A DNA stretch of 64,000 nucleotides from Bradyrhizobium algeriense (GTDB taxonomy: Bacteria > Pseudomonadota > Alphaproteobacteria > Rhizobiales > Xanthobacteraceae): the NCBI RefSeq assembly GCF_003062295.1, contig NZ_PYCN01000029.1, forward strand, positions 18,292-82,291, read 5' to 3'. The notes beneath the pieces were generated by a model, which worked only from the letters and a program-made list of their open reading frames with translations, made no database searches and was not told the origin of the DNA. Below, piece after piece: positions 1 through 8,219 of this stretch; the stretch's first letter is position 1; every line of letters starts with the position of its first letter. The translations under genes were made by a program, and so were the position numbers.

Positions 1-95
1 CAGCCGTTGCGGTCCTGCTTCTGGTAGCCCTCGTGATGATCGTCGTCGGCAGCAATGCACTGATCGAGCGACGCTATGCCGAGGTGTTCCGATGA
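1..95 (+). CDS. ABC transporter permease, C-terminal end (partial)
   Basis: The window opens inside a reading frame (frame starting at base 3) that gives a hydrophobic helix followed by a short basic tail ending ERRYAEVFR and a TGA at 93-95. This is the usual C-terminus of a PotB/PotC-type inner-membrane permease. Its stop overlaps the start of the next permease (ATGA), so the two are translationally coupled and probably form the heterodimeric channel of one importer. The rest of the gene lies to the left. Confidence 0.75.
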   Translation, partial: AVAVLLLVALVMIVVGSNALIERRYAEVFR

Positions 96-898
96 GGACC
101 AATGGCCCGCTGGCGCTCATCTTCCATACGATCTTCGTCGTCGTCATGCTGGCGCCGATTGTGGTGGTCTGCCTCGTCGCGTTCACGCCCGAGGGCTACC
201 TGTCGCTGCCGGCCACCAGTTTCTCGCTGCGCTGGTTCAGGACGATCGCGAACTATCCCGAGTTCGTCCATGCCTTCTGGGTGAGCCTCGGGCTAGGCGC
301 GCTGTCCTCGCTGGTGGCGCTGCTGTTCGCGGTGCCGGCGGCGCTTGCCATCGCCCGTTATCAGTTTCGGGGCCGCGACGTTCTCGCAGCACTGTTCCTC
401 TCGCCGTTGATGATCCCGCATGTCGTGCTGGGGATCGCCTTCCTGCGCTTCTTCACGTCGATCGGCATCGGCGGCAGTTTCGCGGGGCTGCTGGTCGCTC
501 ATGTGGTAGTCGTGTTCCCGTTCGCACTCCGGCTGACGTTGGCCGCGGCGACCGGCATGGATCGCTCGGTCGAGATGGCCGCGGTCTCGCTCGGCGCCGG
601 CGGTTGGACGTTGTTCCGCCGCGTGACCTTGCCTCTGATCCTGCCGGGCGTGATCAGCGGTTGGGCGCTTGCCTTCATTCAGTCCTTTGACGATCTGACC
701 ATGACCGTCTTCCTGGCCGCGCCCGGCACCGAGACGCTGCCCGTTCGCATGTTTCTTTATATCCAGGACAACATCGATCCGCTGGTGACCTCCGTCTCGG
801 CCAGCGTGATCGCGATCACCATGACCGCCCTGATCCTGCTCGACCGCTTCTACGGGCTCGACCGCGTGCTCGCCGGCAAGAGCGATCCAGGGCGCTAG
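92..898 (+). CDS. ABC transporter permease, spermidine/putrescine (PotC) type
   Basis: 268-residue inner-membrane protein with about six hydrophobic segments. The EAA-loop region around residues 160-190 reads MAAVSLGAGGWTLFRRVTLP, the coupling-helix motif contacted by the ATPase. PotC-family permeases import polyamines, opines and related cationic or amino-acid-like compounds. The ATG overlaps the stop of the preceding permease, and the oxidases immediately downstream suggest the imported substrate is the compound they oxidise. The ATPase and binding protein are probably to the left of the window. Family is clear; substrate is inferred from context only. Confidence 0.9.
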   Translation: MRTNGPLALIFHTIFVVVMLAPIVVVCLVAFTPEGYLSLPATSFSLRWFRTIANYPEFVHAFWVSLGLGALSSLVALLFAVPAALAIARYQFRGRDVLAALFLSPLMIPHVVLGIAFLRFFTSIGIGGSFAGLLVAHVVVVFPFALRLTLAAATGMDRSVEMAAVSLGAGGWTLFRRVTLPLILPGVISGWALAFIQSFDDLTMTVFLAAPGTETLPVRMFLYIQDNIDPLVTSVSASVIAITMTALILLDRFYGLDRVLAGKSDPGR

Positions 899-917
899 GA
901 GAACCCAAGGAAAACCT

Positions 918-2057
918 ATGTCAAAGGAATATGACGTCGCTGTCGTGGGCGGCGGCCTGCTCGGCTCCGCTATCGCCTGGGGGCTTGGCCGGCTCGGCAA
1001 GAAGGTCGTCGTGCTCGACGAGGGCGACATCGCCAAGCGCGCTTCGCGGGCAAACTTCGCGCTGGTCTGGGTGCAGAGCAAGGGGCTCGGCATGCCGGCC
1101 TACACCGGCTGGACAATGCGGGCGTCCGAAAGCTGGGGCAGGCTAGCCGCCGAATTGAAAGATCAGACCGGGCTCGACGTCGCCCTGCAGCAGAATGGCG
1201 GCTTTCACTTGACGCTGGGCGAGGACGAGTTCGCGCAGCGCACTCAGCTTGTGACACGCATGCACAACCAGGTGGGCGCGGCTGACTACAGGATGGCGAT
1301 GCTGTCGGCGTCGGAAGTCAGAAAGATGCTGCCGCTGATCGGACCCGAGGTGTCGGGCGGCAGCTTCTGTCCGCTGGACGGGCACGTGAATTCGCTGCGC
1401 ACTTTTCGCGCCTTCCACACGGGACTGAAGCTGTTCGGCGTCGACTATTTTCCGGAGCGGCCGGTCTCGGCGATCGCCCGGAGCGGCGGCGAATTCCGGC
1501 TGTCGACATCGCAGGGCGAGATCCGCGCCGGCAAGGTCGTGCTCTCCGCCGGCAACGCCAACCAGACGCTCGCGCCGATGGTCGGCTTGTCGGCGCCGAT
1601 GGGACCGACCCGAGGGCAGATCGTGGTGACCGAGCGCACCGTGCCGTTCCTGCCGCATCCCTTGACCACCATTCGCCAGACCGACGAGGGCACGGTGATG
1701 ATTGGAGACAGCAAGGAAGATCAGCTTGACGATCGCACGCTGAACCATTCGATCAGCGCCGTGATGGCGGATCGGGCGCAGCGCATGTTCCCGCATCTGG
1801 CCCGCCTCAACGTCATCAGGACCTGGTCCGGCATCCGCGTGATGCCGCAGGATGGCTTCCCGATCTACGATCAGTCGGAGCGCGAGCCGGGCGCTTTCGT
1901 CACCTGCTGTCATTCCGGTGTAACGCTCGCGTCCAACCACGCCTTCGATATTGCCCGGATGGTCGCGGCGGGTGCGCTCGAACCGGAACTCGTCGGCGCG
2001 TTTTCGGCCCGCCGCTTCGACGCGAACCAGGCTGCGGCAGGCAGCGGCTACTACTGA
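918..2057 (+). CDS. FAD-dependent oxidoreductase, DAO (D-amino acid/glycine oxidase) family
   Basis: 379 residues. The N-terminal dinucleotide-binding motif VVGGGLLGSAIAWGLGRLG (residues 8-26) is followed by an acidic strand end (VVLDEG) typical of FAD binding. The C-terminal half carries the DAO-family segment RTWSGIRVMPQDGFPIY and ends with a CCHSGVTLA loop. Such enzymes oxidise secondary or primary amines (sarcosine, D-amino acids, opines) to imines. Starts 19 bp after the permease with a GGAAAA-type ribosome-binding site. It is the first of two DAO-type subunits in this operon; with the small [2Fe-2S] protein and the BFD-containing flavoprotein it resembles octopine/nopaline oxidase or HcnABC-type complexes. 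Confidence 0.88.
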   Translation: MSKEYDVAVVGGGLLGSAIAWGLGRLGKKVVVLDEGDIAKRASRANFALVWVQSKGLGMPAYTGWTMRASESWGRLAAELKDQTGLDVALQQNGGFHLTLGEDEFAQRTQLVTRMHNQVGAADYRMAMLSASEVRKMLPLIGPEVSGGSFCPLDGHVNSLRTFRAFHTGLKLFGVDYFPERPVSAIARSGGEFRLSTSQGEIRAGKVVLSAGNANQTLAPMVGLSAPMGPTRGQIVVTERTVPFLPHPLTTIRQTDEGTVMIGDSKEDQLDDRTLNHSISAVMADRAQRMFPHLARLNVIRTWSGIRVMPQDGFPIYDQSEREPGAFVTCCHSGVTLASNHAFDIARMVAAGALEPELVGAFSARRFDANQAAAGSGYY

Positions 2058-2102
2058 CATCGAGACGTCCGGGCGGGCGAGAAAACGGTGAAGAGGCATC
2101 CC

Positions 2103-2399
2103 ATGTTCAAACGATCCGATCAGGACAGCAGAAGATCCGTGCACATCCTCGTGGACGGGGCCGCCGTCGAGGCGCGCGAGGGCGATACTGTTTCCGCTGC
2201 GCTGCTCGTCTCCGGCCGAGACGTGCGCCGCGCGACTGCGGTGAGCGGCGCGCCGCGCTTGCCCTATTGCATGATGGGTGTGTGTTTCGACTGCCTCGTC
2301 ACCATCGACGGCGTCGGCAATCGCCAGGGCTGCCTGGTGCCCGTCGCCGAGGGCATGCAGATCGAAATTCAGAAGGGCAAAAGGGAAATCGGCCGATGA
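2103..2399 (+). CDS. Small (2Fe-2S)-binding protein, HcnA/opine-oxidase small-subunit type
   Basis: About 98 residues forming a single plant-type ferredoxin-like domain. The cysteines YCMMGVCFDC followed by GNRQGC match the C-x4-C-x2-C...C pattern that ligates one [2Fe-2S] cluster. Homologous small subunits sit beside FAD subunits in hydrogen cyanide synthase (HcnA) and in opine and D-hydroxyproline dehydrogenases, passing electrons between flavins and the respiratory chain. The ATG at 2103 is preceded by AAGAGG; a GTG at 2088 in frame is possible but has a weaker site. The TGA overlaps the next gene's ATG (ATGA), so stoichiometric coupling is likely. Confidence 0.88.
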   Translation: MFKRSDQDSRRSVHILVDGAAVEAREGDTVSAALLVSGRDVRRATAVSGAPRLPYCMMGVCFDCLVTIDGVGNRQGCLVPVAEGMQIEIQKGKREIGR

Positions 2400-3814
2400 A
2401 CAGGACTCCCAGGCGCGATAGCTATGATGTCGTGGTTATCGGGGCAGGGCCCGCTGGGCTCGCTGCCACAGCGACCGCGGCCGAGGCCGGCCTGTCGACG
2501 CTGCTGCTCGACGAGAATGCCGGCCCCGGCGGCCAGGTCTGGCGCGCCATCGCCTCGACCCCGGTGACGGAACGTGATCGCCTCGGCGCCGACTATTGGG
2601 CGGGCGCGGACCTTGTCGATGCAGTGCGATCGAGCAGTGCCGAGATCGTCCAGCGCGCGACGGTCTGGAGTCTTGACCGGAATCTCGAGGTCGGTGTGTC
2701 GGTCGGCGGCGCGTCGTTTTTCGTCAAGGCGCGGCGTGTGATTCTGGCGACGGGCGCGCTTGAGCGGCCGTTTCCAATTCCGGGCTGGACGCTTCCGGGG
2801 GTGATGACCGCAGGCGCCGCGCAGACGATGCTGAAGTCCTCAGGGCTGGTGCCGGACGGGCAGACGGTGATCGCCGGTCAGGGACCGCTGCTTTGGCTGC
2901 TCGCAGCGCAGATCCTGCGTCTTGGCGGTCGCATCGACCGCATCCTCGACACGACCGAGCGCCGGAATTATTTCGCCGCGCTGCCTCACGCCTTCGCCTT
3001 CGTAACGTCGCCCTATTTTGCAAAGGGACTCGCGATGATGAAGGAGGTGCGAGCGAAAGTGCCGGTGGTGACCGGTGTCAGCGAACTCGAGGCCGCCGGT
3101 GATGGCCAGCTCGCAACCGTGACCTATACGGCCGGCGGCCGACGCGAGACGATTGCGGCCGAGTTATTGCTGCTGCATCAGGGCGTGGTGCCCAACATCA
3201 ATCTCGCAATGGCGGCGGGGATCGAGCACCGCTGGGACGACCTGCAGCTCTGCTGGTCGCCCGTGCTCGATCGCGACGGCAGTTCGTCGGTCGAGGGCAT
3301 CGCTGTCGCTGGCGATGGTGCCGGGATCGGCGGCGCGGGAGCCGCAATTGTCCGCGGCCGTATCGCCGCGAGATCTGCGGTCGAGGCCCTGGCGCCTGCG
3401 GCTGCTGCGAAGCTTGCACCCATGTCGACGTTCAGGACATCGTTGGCCCAGGCCGAGCGCGGCCGTGCCTTCCTCGACACGCTGTTCCGTCCCGCCCGGC
3501 AGTTTCGCATCCCCTCAGGCGCCACCATCGTCTGCCGCTGCGAGGAGGTCACGGCCAAGGACATTCTCGACGCCGTCGCGATCGGTGCGACCGGCCCCAA
3601 CCAGCTCAAGGCCTATCGTCGCACCGGCATGGGTCCCTGCCAGGGCCGGCTCTGCGGTCTGACCGTCACTGAGTTGATGGCGCAGGCCCGTGGCAAGACT
3701 CCCCAGGAGATAGGCTATTACCGGCTGCGCGCACCGGTAAAGCCGATCACGCTGGCGGAGCTGGCGGCCGTGCCGAAGACAGAGGCCGACGTCCAGGCCG
3801 TGGTGCGCGGATGA
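2396..3814 (+). CDS. FAD/NAD(P)-dependent oxidoreductase with BFD-like [2Fe-2S] domain (HcnB/OoxA type)
   Basis: 472 residues. The N-terminal FAD motif VVIGAGPAGLAATATAAEAG starts near residue 13; a disulphide-reductase-like fold with a second nucleotide-binding site follows (TVIAGQGPLLWLLAAQIL). The C-terminal BFD-like cysteines CRCEEVT and CQGRLCG (about residues 380-425) bind another [2Fe-2S] cluster. This is the domain plan of HcnB and octopine/nopaline/D-hydroxyproline dehydrogenase alpha subunits. The frame stays open to 2267 upstream, but that stretch is antiparallel to nothing and simply lies in another frame of the ferredoxin gene; the ATG at 2396, overlapping the previous stop, is preferred. 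It overlaps the next gene by 4 bp. Confidence 0.9.
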   Translation: MNRTPRRDSYDVVVIGAGPAGLAATATAAEAGLSTLLLDENAGPGGQVWRAIASTPVTERDRLGADYWAGADLVDAVRSSSAEIVQRATVWSLDRNLEVGVSVGGASFFVKARRVILATGALERPFPIPGWTLPGVMTAGAAQTMLKSSGLVPDGQTVIAGQGPLLWLLAAQILRLGGRIDRILDTTERRNYFAALPHAFAFVTSPYFAKGLAMMKEVRAKVPVVTGVSELEAAGDGQLATVTYTAGGRRETIAAELLLLHQGVVPNINLAMAAGIEHRWDDLQLCWSPVLDRDGSSSVEGIAVAGDGAGIGGAGAAIVRGRIAARSAVEALAPAAAAKLAPMSTFRTSLAQAERGRAFLDTLFRPARQFRIPSGATIVCRCEEVTAKDILDAVAIGATGPNQLKAYRRTGMGPCQGRLCGLTVTELMAQARGKTPQEIGYYRLRAPVKPITLAELAAVPKTEADVQAVVRG

Positions 3815-4932
3815 CGAAGCTCGCGGATGCCATCATCGTGGGTGGCGGCATCCACGGATGCTCGACCGCGCTTCACATGTGCCTTGCGGGAATGAAGCCG
3901 GTGCTGATCGAGAAGGACTATGCCGGCCGCCACGCCTCAGGGGTGAATGCCGGCGGCGTTCGTCAACTCGCGCGGCATATCCCCGAGATTCCGCTCTCGA
4001 TCCGCTCGATGGGAATTTGGGAGCGGATCGCGGAGCTCCTCGACGATGATTGCAGCTTCGAGAGCCACGGCCAGGTCCTGGTCGCGGAGAATGACGCAGA
4101 ACTGGAAGCATGCCGCGCACGTGTCGCGGAACTGAACGCGCTTGGCTTCACCCACGAAGAGCTGATTGACGCAGCCGAGCTGCGCCGGCTGGTGCCTGCG
4201 GTGGCTGACACTTGTCCCGGTGGAATAGTGTCACGGCGCGATGGCGCGGCCAATCCCGCGCAGACCACGACGGCGTTTCGGCGCAAAGCGGCTGCGCTTG
4301 GCGCCACGGTCTGCGAGGGCGTGGCCGCGAGCAATGTCCGGCAGCGCGACGGGCTCTGGCACGTCGACGTTGGCGTGGACAGCTATGCTGCCCCGGTGCT
4401 CGTCAACGCCGCTGGTGCGTGGGCTGGACGAATTGCCGACGCCCTCGGCGAACCGGTCCCGGTCGAGACCGTGGCGCCGATGCTGATGATCACGTCACAC
4501 GTGCCGCACTTCATCGATCCAGTCGTGATCCTGCGCGGCCGCAAACTGTCCTTCAAACAATTCGCCAACGGCACCGTGCTGATCGGCGGCGGTCATCTGG
4601 CGACGCCGGATCAGGATCGCAACGAGACCGTGCTGGATTGGCGGAGCCTCGCCGTGAGCGCGCGCACCGTGTTCGAACTGTTTCCGGTCATGCGCGGTGC
4701 GACGATCGTCCGCGCCTGGGCCGGCATCGAGGCCAAGACAAAAGATGATCTGCCCGTCTTTGGGCCGAGTGCCCGTCACAAGGGCCTTTATCACCAGTTC
4801 GGGTTTTCGCTGCATGGCTTCCAACTCGGTCCCGGCGCCGGCGCCGTAATGGCGGAGCTGATTGTCAATGGCGGCACCCAGACCCGGATCGGCGATCTGG
4901 GCATCGCCCGTTTCCACGCTTCCACACCCTAA
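3811..4932 (+). CDS. FAD-dependent oxidoreductase, DAO family (HcnC/OoxB type)
   Basis: 373 residues with an N-terminal FAD motif AIIVGGGIHGCSTALHMCLAG and a C-terminal DAO segment RAWAGIEAKTKDDLPVFGPS. This is the beta-type subunit that usually pairs with the BFD-containing flavoprotein encoded just upstream; the 4-bp ATGA overlap supports one complex. The likely reaction is oxidation of a secondary amine (opine, sarcosine or imino acid), with electrons passing through the [2Fe-2S] subunits to quinone. The operon contains a second, more distant DAO gene at 918-2057, so either two substrates or two sequential steps are handled. Substrate cannot be read from the sequence. Confidence 0.9.
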   Translation: MTKLADAIIVGGGIHGCSTALHMCLAGMKPVLIEKDYAGRHASGVNAGGVRQLARHIPEIPLSIRSMGIWERIAELLDDDCSFESHGQVLVAENDAELEACRARVAELNALGFTHEELIDAAELRRLVPAVADTCPGGIVSRRDGAANPAQTTTAFRRKAAALGATVCEGVAASNVRQRDGLWHVDVGVDSYAAPVLVNAAGAWAGRIADALGEPVPVETVAPMLMITSHVPHFIDPVVILRGRKLSFKQFANGTVLIGGGHLATPDQDRNETVLDWRSLAVSARTVFELFPVMRGATIVRAWAGIEAKTKDDLPVFGPSARHKGLYHQFGFSLHGFQLGPGAGAVMAELIVNGGTQTRIGDLGIARFHASTP

Positions 4933-4944
4933 GAAGAGGACATC

Positions 4945-5292
4945 ATGAGCATTATCCGCAGCATCCGCACCCCGATCATGCACCGCGCCGTCGAAGCCAA
5001 TGGCTTCGTCTTCGTTGGCGGCACGATCGCCGACGACACGGGTGCATCAATGGGCGAGCAGATCCGCAACATCCTCGGCAAGATCGCCGGCTATCTGAAG
5101 GAGGCGGGAACCGATACGTCCCGCGTGGTCAGCGCGTCGATCTTCGTCACGGATCTCTCCAGAAAGAAGGAAATGGACGCGGCCTGGACCGAATTTTTCG
5201 GCGAAGATTTGCCGGCACGAGCAACAGTCGGCGTGGCCGATCTCGGAGGTGGCGCCTTGATTGAAGTGGTGGTCACCGCGCTCAAGGGCTGA
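4945..5292 (+). CDS. RidA/YjgF/Rid family enamine-imine deaminase
   Basis: 115 residues of the Rid fold. Residues typical of the family include the early loop FVFVGGTIADDTG, a middle segment with VVSASIFVTDLS, and the C-terminal PARATVGVADL with the conserved arginine that holds the substrate carboxylate. RidA proteins hydrolyse reactive enamines and imines released by amine oxidases or PLP enzymes. Placed 12 bp after the second DAO oxidase, with GAAGAGGA before the ATG, it plausibly clears the imine product of the upstream oxidases. Last gene of the operon. Confidence 0.92.
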   Translation: MSIIRSIRTPIMHRAVEANGFVFVGGTIADDTGASMGEQIRNILGKIAGYLKEAGTDTSRVVSASIFVTDLSRKKEMDAAWTEFFGEDLPARATVGVADLGGGALIEVVVTALKG

Positions 5293-5379
5293 CGCTTTTG
5301 GAAGGCGGCGACGTCGACAGATAAGCCCCCATAAACTCAGGCAAAACTTCTGGAGGCAAACTCGGCTTGCGCGCGACCT

Positions 5380-5508
5380 AGAGCGGGATGACTTTTCTTC
5401 GAATCGTCATCCCGCTCTATCCCTTTGATTTGAGCATGATCTCCGCGCAAACGCGTTTCCGCGTTTGTCGCGAGGGAAAACCGGTACCCACTTTTCCGGA
5501 TCATGCTC
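5380..5508. repeat. Intergenic palindromic repeat of Bradyrhizobium type
   Basis: Two nested inverted repeats fill most of this gap (5293-5618). AGAGCGGGATGAC at 5380-5392 pairs perfectly with 5406-5418 (13-bp stem, 13-nt loop). GAGCATGATC at 5432-5441 pairs with GATCATGCTC at 5499-5508, enclosing the phrase GAGGGAAAACCGGTACCCAC, which I recall as a widely dispersed repeat in Bradyrhizobium and Rhodopseudomonas. It may also terminate the operon on its left. I see no gene elsewhere in the gap. Confidence 0.75.
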
Positions 5509-5618
5509 TAGGTAGCGCGCGAGACAGCTCGAGCAGAGGATTCACAGAATGAGCGGTTATGGAAGGACCGCTCACGCAAGGCGGACATTCCAAGCATCGC
5601 CTGCGTCTTGTCCGGGGG

Positions 5619-6101
5619 CTACGAGATCGCAATGATCTCAAGCTCTTGACCGGATGTGCTGACGACATCCCCAACAGCTTTGCCTATCAGAGACCTCGCC
5701 ACCGGGGACACGAAGGAAATGGAACCGGCCTTGGGGTCCGCTTCGTCCTCTCCCACGATATGATATTTCTGCACGCGCCCATCGTCGCGCCGGAAGGTCA
5801 CGGTGCTGCCAAAGGCGACGGTGTCAGCTGACGTCGGATTGGTGATGACCTGAGCCGTCCGAACTCTTGCCGCAAAGTAGCGCGCATCACGCAAGGGCGT
5901 TGCGGCTTGCCGCCGCCGCTCATTCACGTCTTCGATCTTCTGCGCCGTCTCGTACGCCTCGCGAGCCTGCTGGAGTTGAAATTCCAGAGCCTTTAATCCC
6001 GCTTCCGTAACAAGGTTCGGATGAGGTGAAACCGGGCGATCGGGCAGCAACGTCTCCGACGCAGTTTCGGCACTGTCTTCCTTGGTGAAGGCAACGCTCA
6101 A
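5619..6101 (-). CDS. GreA/GreB-family transcription elongation factor
   Basis: About 160 residues. The N-terminal half is a predicted coiled coil (LEFQLQQAREAYETAQKIED), the part that enters the RNA polymerase secondary channel; the C-terminal half is the FKBP-like globular domain (FGSTVTFRRDDG ... GEDEADPKAGSISFVSPV ... LIGKAVGD). Gre factors rescue backtracked polymerase by stimulating transcript cleavage. The start is taken as TTG at 6101, 7 nt after AAAAGGAG, giving SVAFTKEDSAE at the N-terminus; the frame stays open to 6191, but that extension only translates a 24-bp tandem duplication. Isolated, monocistronic. Which paralogue (GreA or GreB) is uncertain. Confidence 0.88.
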   Translation of the reverse strand: MSVAFTKEDSAETASETLLPDRPVSPHPNLVTEAGLKALEFQLQQAREAYETAQKIEDVNERRRQAATPLRDARYFAARVRTAQVITNPTSADTVAFGSTVTFRRDDGRVQKYHIVGEDEADPKAGSISFVSPVARSLIGKAVGDVVSTSGQELEIIAIS

Positions 6102-6113
6102 GCTCGGAACTCC

Positions 6114-6161
6114 TTTTAAGCGAGATATGCAAAAAGGTTTTAAGCGAGATATGCAAAAAGG
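6114..6161. repeat. 24-bp perfect tandem duplication in the leader of the Gre-factor gene
   Basis: Two back-to-back copies at 6114-6137 and 6138-6161, identical in all 24 positions; each contains TTTTAAGCGAGATATGC on the plus strand. On the coding (minus) strand the copy nearer the gene ends AAAA and runs directly into the GGAG ribosome-binding site of the TTG-initiated gene at 5619-6101, so the duplication lies in its 5' untranslated region or promoter. Confidence 0.95.
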
Positions 6162-6370
6162 CAGTCGGCGACAAGGGCGCGGACTCGTCAAGGGAACTGT
6201 GGCGCAACGCTCAGCGACTTCTACGAATCATATACCGCAGAGCGAGCCGGGCGCCATTATCAAGTTACTCGTTTGTGGAACACTCGACAGAAGCCCTGTG
6301 GCAGTCCTCTGCGGTGGACAGCCACGGCTTGATCCGTTGGTGTTTTCCGAGTGCGCGCGCGACTGCCGCA

Positions 6371-7879
6371 TCATGGCGCCGAGCTGCTGCAGCCTTGCTC
6401 CGCCGGCAGTTCCTCGGCATTGGGGTCGCCCGGTGCCGTCGCCCAGGCCAGTTCGACGAGCGTCACGATCCGCCGGCCGGCACCGTCAAGCTGGCAAACA
6501 ATGAGGCCCTGCTCCTCGATGTAGGTCAACAGACGCCGTGCACGGCGCAACGAATGTGAGCCATAGGCGCGGGCAATCGCTGCATCGCCCGGGCAGGGCC
6601 ACCCTTCCTTCGCGGCGCGGGCGATCATCATGAAGACGCCCTGCATATCCTCCGGCAGAAGTGAGGCGCGGACCGAGACATCCTGCCAGGCGTCATCCTC
6701 TGCCATATCGGAGCCGAGCCCGGCGCGGGCGCGCGTCAGCATGCGACGGAAGTCACCCAGGTCCGGCACGTCCGAACCGAGGCCCTCTATTCGGCAGCGG
6801 ACCACGAACTCCTGATAGAGAACGCCGATGGCACGGAATCCCGAATCGGGTTCCGCCATGACGGCGCGCAGAATACGGTCCACGCGCTCACGCCGCTCCG
6901 CCAGTTCCTCGGCGCTGAGTGGCTGCTCCACCGCTTCGGGACGGATTTCCAGCGCCGCGGTCTTCGCCGCCATGAGCTGGCCGAGGAGGTCCGGCGGCGA
7001 CCGGCGCTGGGGCCGGTTATTTTCGGGCGGCGGTGCCGCCAGGATGATGGCGCGGGCGTCCGGTGTCGCTTCCGGCAGAGGCATCAGGCGCGGGGTCGCG
7101 TTGCGCGGCGTGGTCTCCGTCGGACCGATGCGCAGCCCCAGCGGACGGCGGGAGAGGGCCGGTCCCAGCGCCATGAATTGCCCGCGTTCCAGATCCCGGA
7201 AGGCCTCTGCCTGTCGCCGCTCCATGCCCAGAAGGTCGGCGGCGCGCGCCATGTCGATATCCAGAAAGGTTCGGCCCATCAGGAAATTGGACGCCTCGGC
7301 CGCGACGTTCTTGGCGAGCTTCGCCAGTCGCTGGGTGGCGATGATCCCCGCAAGCCCGCGTTTGCGGCCACGGCACATCAGGTTCGTCATGGCGCCGAGC
7401 GAGAGTTTGCGCGCCTCGTCCGAAACCTCGCCGGCGACTGCCGGCGCGAAGAGCTGCGCCTCATCCACCACCACCAGCATCGGGTACCAGTGGTCGCGGG
7501 CGACGTCGAAAAGCCCGCCAAGGAAGGCGGCGGCGCGCCGCATCTGGTTCTCGGCGTCGAGCCCCTCGAGATTAAGCACCGTGGAGACGCGATGGATGCG
7601 CGCGCGCTCGCCGGCGACCTGCAGGCCCCGCTCAGTATGGTCCTCGGCATCGATCAGCAGGTGGCCGAAACGGTCGGCAAGCGCCACGAAGTCGCCTTCG
7701 GGGTCGATGATGGTCTGCTGCACCCAGGGGGCGCTCTGTTCCAGCAGCCGGCGCAGCAGATGGGATTTGCCGGAGCCCGAATTGCCCTGCACCAGCAGGC
7801 GGGTCGCTAGCAGTTCCTCAAGGTCCAGAGTAGCCGGAGCGCCTGCCGTCGTGTGTCCCATCTCGATCGCAACGGTCAT
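6371..7879 (-). CDS. HerA-like ATP-binding protein (DUF87, FtsK/HerA superfamily ATPase)
   Basis: About 502 residues. Walker A GNSGSGKSH near residue 33, Walker B LVVVDEAQ near residue 140, and GIIATQRLAKL downstream (sensor/arginine region) are those of the HerA/FtsK P-loop ATPases that pump or unwind double-stranded DNA. The C-terminal third (after about residue 270) is helical and not recognised; it may be a winged-helix or tail domain. The ATG at 7879 (MTVAIEMGH) lies 13 nt after AAGGAG; the frame continues to 8062 but that part has no protein-like character. No NurA nuclease partner is adjacent. Mobile-island helicases and phage-defence ATPases are possible contexts. Confidence 0.8.
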   Translation of the reverse strand: MTVAIEMGHTTAGAPATLDLEELLATRLLVQGNSGSGKSHLLRRLLEQSAPWVQQTIIDPEGDFVALADRFGHLLIDAEDHTERGLQVAGERARIHRVSTVLNLEGLDAENQMRRAAAFLGGLFDVARDHWYPMLVVVDEAQLFAPAVAGEVSDEARKLSLGAMTNLMCRGRKRGLAGIIATQRLAKLAKNVAAEASNFLMGRTFLDIDMARAADLLGMERRQAEAFRDLERGQFMALGPALSRRPLGLRIGPTETTPRNATPRLMPLPEATPDARAIILAAPPPENNRPQRRSPPDLLGQLMAAKTAALEIRPEAVEQPLSAEELAERRERVDRILRAVMAEPDSGFRAIGVLYQEFVVRCRIEGLGSDVPDLGDFRRMLTRARAGLGSDMAEDDAWQDVSVRASLLPEDMQGVFMMIARAAKEGWPCPGDAAIARAYGSHSLRRARRLLTYIEEQGLIVCQLDGAGRRIVTLVELAWATAPGDPNAEELPAEQGCSSSAP

Positions 7880-8214
7880 GTCTCGACTCAAAGGCTCCTT
7901 GGCGGAGGCGGGCTTAACAACCTGATCGCAGCCCGTCGAGCGCCGATGGCCGGCCACGTCACGTTCTCCACGGTGGTCGAGCGCCATCGACTTAGACAGA
8001 TGCCGGCCTTGGCAGACCTGCTGTTTTTCGTCGGTCTCGAATGAGCGTCCGAAGCGCTTCATGTCTCGCCGAGCTCGATGTCCTGGACACAGTCAACCCC
8101 GCTCTTGACGGGGCATTCAAATAATACAGATCATCTAAAAATTGGATATTTCGGCTGGGCCATGGCGCGCAAGCGTCAAGGTCACTTGGCGACCTGATCA
8201 GGATTGCGACCTAA
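7880..8214. other. Gene-free stretch upstream of the HerA-like gene
   Basis: 335 bp without a convincing gene. It holds a small stem-loop, CCCCG at 8097-8101 with CGGGG at 8109-8113, then an AT-rich segment (about 8115-8150) that is unlike its GC-rich surroundings and probably contains the promoter of the leftward HerA-like gene. A short imperfect tandem repeat starts at 8189. Confidence 0.5.
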
Positions 8215-8219
8215 TCAGG
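8189..8219. repeat. Imperfect 17-bp-period tandem repeat at a stop codon
   Basis: GCGACCTGATCAGG (8189-8202) is repeated as GCGACCTAATCAGG (8206-8219) with period 17 and one mismatch. The second copy covers the stop codon of the leftward gene at 8215-8499. Confidence 0.7.

Noticed and set aside
2088..4932. Hydrogen cyanide synthase (hcnABC)
   Set aside because: The three-subunit order resembles HcnABC, but opine and D-hydroxyproline dehydrogenases share it, and the PotC-type importer and RidA argue for amino-acid or opine catabolism.
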